Assembly: GCA_002495735.1 (NCBI GenBank) | Contig: DAGM01000035.1 | Span: 1-8,251, forward strand | Direction: 5' to 3' | DNA length: 8,251 nt | Source of the DNA: Euryarchaeota archaeon UBA54 | GTDB lineage: Archaea; Thermoplasmatota; Poseidoniia; Poseidoniales; Thalassarchaeaceae | Translations under genes and position numbers: made by a program | Notes under the pieces: model-generated | The model's input: only the letters and a program-made list of their open reading frames with translations | What the model was told of the DNA's origin: nothing | Database searches by the model: none | Shown here: piece by piece, positions 5,813 to 8,251 of the stretch | Position numbering within the stretch: position 1 is the first letter of the stretch | Layout: every line of letters begins with the position of its first letter

Positions 5813-8251
5813 ATGACTTCCTCGGCCAGAAGTAGGACCCGAACATCGATGCTAATTCTGACGATGTTCCTGACGAGCGCCTTCCTCGCTGGGTCACCCA
5901 CTGCCGTCGCAGAAGGTAACGCACGCTCGTCACATGCCTACGTCGAGCAATTCGGTCCCGGCTTCAACGAAATCGTCATCGCCACAGATGGTGACGACCT
6001 CAACGTCCCACGCGACCTCGAATTCCACCCAAGTTCGTCCCGGCAAAACGAGCTCTGGGTCGTAAATCGCGCCACCGACAGCATCACCATCATACACAGT
6101 GCAGGCCTAGCAAACCAGTCTAGCGAGAATAGGCAGGACGTATACGGCAACCACTTCATGGAGGAGGTCAGCGCGATCGCCTTCGGACAAGACCATTCCG
6201 AGTTCGACTACATCTTCGCCTCGGCCCAAGAAACCCGCAACACGTACAACGGCCAGCAACCGCCGAACAATTTCATGGGGCCAGCACTCTGGCCTTCTTC
6301 ACTCTCCCACTTCGCCATGGAGAATCAGCAACCAGGCGGGCCCTTGGGTAGCCACCTCGACATGCTGCACGAGAGTCCGAACGGGGTGGGCATCGCCCAT
6401 GATTCGGGCAATGCCTACTGGTACAACGACGGCTACTACGGTGAATTGGTGTATTACGACTTCCACGACGACCACGATACCGGCGGAGAAGACCATGAAG
6501 ACGGTGTCGTTCGACGCTACACCGAGATTACTCCCACACGCAGCGCAGGCGTCCCGGGCCACATGGTACTCGACAAGGCGAATGGAATCCTCTACATCGC
6601 CGACACCGGGGCTGGCCGGATTCTCTGGGTCAACACCGACGACCCCACCACCACGACGACGGACATCATGGGTTCGAGCACGCAGAAGGACTCGGAGCTG
6701 GCAGAGTACAGCGAGATTACCGACGTGGAATGGGGTGTCCTCGCCTCAAGCCTTTCCTCTCCTTCCGGCATCGCCCTGCATGGTGACACGCTCTTCGTAT
6801 CGCAAAACGGTAACGGGAAGATTGGTGCCTACGAGCTTGCAAATGACGGCAAGAGCGCCACTCATATGCAGACGGTCGATACTAACGCCAACTCAATCAT
6901 GGGCCTTGAGGTAGGACCTGGCGACAAGCTCTGGTACGTCGATGCGGGATTGAACCGTGTCATCAGAATCGACCCTTTTCCCGACGCCGACCTCGATGGC
7001 ATCCGCGACAGCCTCGACGACTGCCCAATGACCCATGGCACCAGCACAGAGGACCGCCTCGGGTGCCCTGACACGGACGATGACGGGTGGTCCGACGATG
7101 GTGACGCATTCGTGTTCGACATCACCCAGTGGGCCGATGGCGACTCCGACGGGTACGGTGACAACCCCGCACCCGCCAGCGCCCCCGACGATTGCCCCGG
7201 TGTCTGGGGCAACTCGACCCTGGACAGTCTGGGTTGCCTGGACAGTGACGGTGACGGCTGGTCTGAGGCCAGCGACTCCTATCCGAACGACAAACTGCTG
7301 TGGTCGGATGATGACGGGGATGGTTACGCCGACCAATCGGGGACCGTACTCTCCGACGACTGTCCCGAAGTGGCCGGGACCTCGATTTGGAGTCTGCTAG
7401 GCTGCATCGACACCGATGGCGACGGTTGGGCGGACACCGAGGACGAGTATCCTCTGGATGTGTCGCAGTGGCGTGACACCGACGAGGATGGCTACGGCGA
7501 CAATGCTGACGGCACAGACGGTGATCTCTGTCCCTTGCAAGAGGGCTACTCGGCCATCGACCGTCTCGGCTGTCCCGATGCTGACGAGGACGGTTATTCC
7601 GACCCGGCGGACGCATGGACCGTGGATGAAGGAGCCGATGCATTTCCCAGTGACGACTCGCAGTGGCGGGACTCAGATTTGGACGGATTCGGTGACAATC
7701 CCGCACCCGCCAAAATGGCCGACGTCTGCCCGGTGACCCATGGCACCAGCACAGAGGACCGCCTCGGGTGCCCTGACACGGACGATGACGGCTGGTCCGA
7801 CGATGGTGACACATTCGTGTTCGACAACACCCAGTGGGCCGATGGCGACTCCGACGGGTACGGTGACAACCCCACCCCCGCGACCGCCCCCGACGGCTGC
7901 CCCGACGTCTGGGGCAACTCAACCCTGGACAGTCTGGGTTGCCTGGACAGTGACGGTGACGGCTGGTCTGAGGCCAGCGATCCCTATCCGAACGACAAAC
8001 TGCTGTGGTCTGATGATGACGGAGATGGTTACGCCGACCAACCGGGGACCGACCTCTCCGACGACTGCCCCGGAGTGGCTGGAGCCTCGACCGAGGACCG
8101 ACTAGGCTGCATCGACACCGATGGCGACGGTTGGTCCGACGAGGCCGACTACTATCCAGCAGACGCGGAGCGTCACGTCAAGAGCATTCTCCCGATGATC
8201 ATACTCGTCGCCGCAATCGTCGCAGTGACCGCTACATTGCTGATTCTGCGC
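5813..8251 (+). CDS. Membrane-anchored NHL beta-propeller protein with thrombospondin type 3 stalk (stop codon outside window)
   Basis: The frame is open for 813 codons to the right edge. Residues 1-33 are a signal peptide: a basic start (RSRTR), a hydrophobic stretch and AVA-E cleavage. An in-frame ATG at 5849 would shorten the basic part. Residues about 55-387 hold six NHL-like blades (for example VPRDLEFHP...LWVVN near 65-84, VPGHMVLD...LYIADTGAGRILWV near 247-273, SPSGIALHG...LFVSQNGNGKI near 316-337), forming a six-bladed propeller of unknown ligand. Within it, residues 213-236 form a His/Asp-rich loop (DFHDDHDTGGEDHEDG), a possible metal site. Residues 391-790 are Asp-rich thrombospondin type 3 units with two cysteines each, expected to bind many calcium ions and form a rigid stalk. 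Residues 791-812 are a hydrophobic membrane segment ending in Arg at the window edge, so the protein is nearly complete and should face outward. It is divergent from the METTL5 cluster by 111 bp. Third positions are strongly G/C. Confidence 0.87.
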   Translation, partial: MTSSARSRTRTSMLILTMFLTSAFLAGSPTAVAEGNARSSHAYVEQFGPGFNEIVIATDGDDLNVPRDLEFHPSSSRQNELWVVNRATDSITIIHSAGLANQSSENRQDVYGNHFMEEVSAIAFGQDHSEFDYIFASAQETRNTYNGQQPPNNFMGPALWPSSLSHFAMENQQPGGPLGSHLDMLHESPNGVGIAHDSGNAYWYNDGYYGELVYYDFHDDHDTGGEDHEDGVVRRYTEITPTRSAGVPGHMVLDKANGILYIADTGAGRILWVNTDDPTTTTTDIMGSSTQKDSELAEYSEITDVEWGVLASSLSSPSGIALHGDTLFVSQNGNGKIGAYELANDGKSATHMQTVDTNANSIMGLEVGPGDKLWYVDAGLNRVIRIDPFPDADLDGIRDSLDDCPMTHGTSTEDRLGCPDTDDDGWSDDGDAFVFDITQWADGDSDGYGDNPAPASAPDDCPGVWGNSTLDSLGCLDSDGDGWSEASDSYPNDKLLWSDDDGDGYADQSGTVLSDDCPEVAGTSIWSLLGCIDTDGDGWADTEDEYPLDVSQWRDTDEDGYGDNADGTDGDLCPLQEGYSAIDRLGCPDADEDGYSDPADAWTVDEGADAFPSDDSQWRDSDLDGFGDNPAPAKMADVCPVTHGTSTEDRLGCPDTDDDGWSDDGDTFVFDNTQWADGDSDGYGDNPTPATAPDGCPDVWGNSTLDSLGCLDSDGDGWSEASDPYPNDKLLWSDDDGDGYADQPGTDLSDDCPGVAGASTEDRLGCIDTDGDGWSDEADYYPADAERHVKSILPMIILVAAIVAVTATLLILR
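7029..7429 (+). repeat. Copy 1 of a 705-bp-spaced in-frame duplication
   Basis: This about 400-bp segment recurs 705 bp downstream (235 codons exactly) at roughly 90% identity by eye. It has several long unchanged stretches, one of more than 50 bases covering synonymous sites. It encodes the end of a THGTSTEDRLGC linker and the first two thrombospondin type 3 units. The spacing of four units (57+56+56+66 residues) shows that the duplicated block was a multi-unit cassette. Confidence 0.85.
7067..8182 (+). repeat. Tandem thrombospondin type 3 (calcium-binding) units
   Basis: Units span residues 419-475, 476-531, 532-587, 588-653, 654-710, 711-766 and a partial 767-790. The consensus is D-x-D-x-DGW-x-D, then D-x-x-QW-x-D-x-D-x-DGYGDN, then a CP, then a closing (R/S)LGC. 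The usual unit is 56-57 residues. The fourth has about 10 extra residues (WTVDEGADAFPSDD region). Each unit offers about two calcium loops and one CP...GC cysteine pair. Confidence 0.85.
7734..8134 (+). repeat. Copy 2 of the 705-bp-spaced in-frame duplication
   Basis: This partner of the 7029-7429 segment encodes units five and six and the start of the last partial unit. Differences cluster in the loop before CP (residues around 687-697) and near the end, where copy 1 reads SIWSLLGC and copy 2 reads STEDRLGC. The frame is preserved throughout. Confidence 0.85.

Noticed and set aside
7122..7922. 266-codon Arg/His-rich frame on the minus strand
   Set aside because: It is the antisense shadow of the thrombospondin repeats: low complexity, no domain, and it repeats only because the plus-strand gene does.
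1..8251. CRISPR array, tRNA/rRNA gene, insertion sequence or defence island
   Set aside because: No spaced short direct repeats, cloverleaf, transposase motifs or terminal inverted repeats were seen. The only long repeats are protein-coding thrombospondin units.

Overview
The window looks like a piece of a planktonic euryarchaeal genome, most likely Marine Group II (Poseidoniales) or a close relative. This is inferred from three things: archaeal/eukaryote-type information genes (an exosome Csl4 subunit, a METTL5-type methylase and a COG1031-type radical SAM protein), large secreted proteins with RCC1-like and thrombospondin type 3 repeats, and promoter-like boxes about 26 nt upstream of start codons with almost no Shine-Dalgarno sequences. 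I could not run a database search, so the taxon is a judgement.

Layout. Positions 1-1811 (minus strand) hold most of a secreted protein: signal peptide, a small domain carrying a Cys-X4-Cys-His motif, six disulfide-type RCC1 repeats, a calcium-binding thrombospondin type 3 segment and the beginning of a Cys-rich stretch that runs off the left edge. Positions 1917-5701 (minus strand) hold a compact three-gene cluster transcribed right to left: METTL5-like RNA methylase, then an extended Csl4 exosome subunit, then a radical SAM protein with a C-terminal helix-hairpin-helix. Positions 5813-8251 (plus strand, divergent) hold a second surface protein: signal peptide, six-bladed NHL-like beta-propeller, six and a half thrombospondin type 3 units and a C-terminal membrane anchor. 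It reaches the right edge without a stop codon but appears almost complete.

The middle three genes plausibly form an RNA-processing cluster: rRNA adenine methylation, the RNA-binding cap of the exosome, and a probable nucleic-acid-directed radical SAM enzyme. The most unusual item is the Csl4 protein. After the normal three Csl4 domains it continues in the same reading frame through an RGG-like linker, a second zinc-binding CxxC pair and a full RRM domain with a basic tail. RRMs are uncommon in archaea, and I know of no canonical Csl4 with this tail.

The METTL5-like and csl4 genes share a two-part upstream element, GTTCTTAGG-N14-GCGAGCC-N-ATG, with identical spacing. This fixes both start codons and suggests that each gene has its own, similarly controlled promoter. 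The plus-strand surface gene contains a 705-bp in-frame tandem duplication with long stretches of unchanged bases, a sign of recent repeat expansion or homogenisation.

No tRNA, rRNA, CRISPR array, insertion sequence or attachment site was seen. No stretch longer than about 110 bases lacks a gene.
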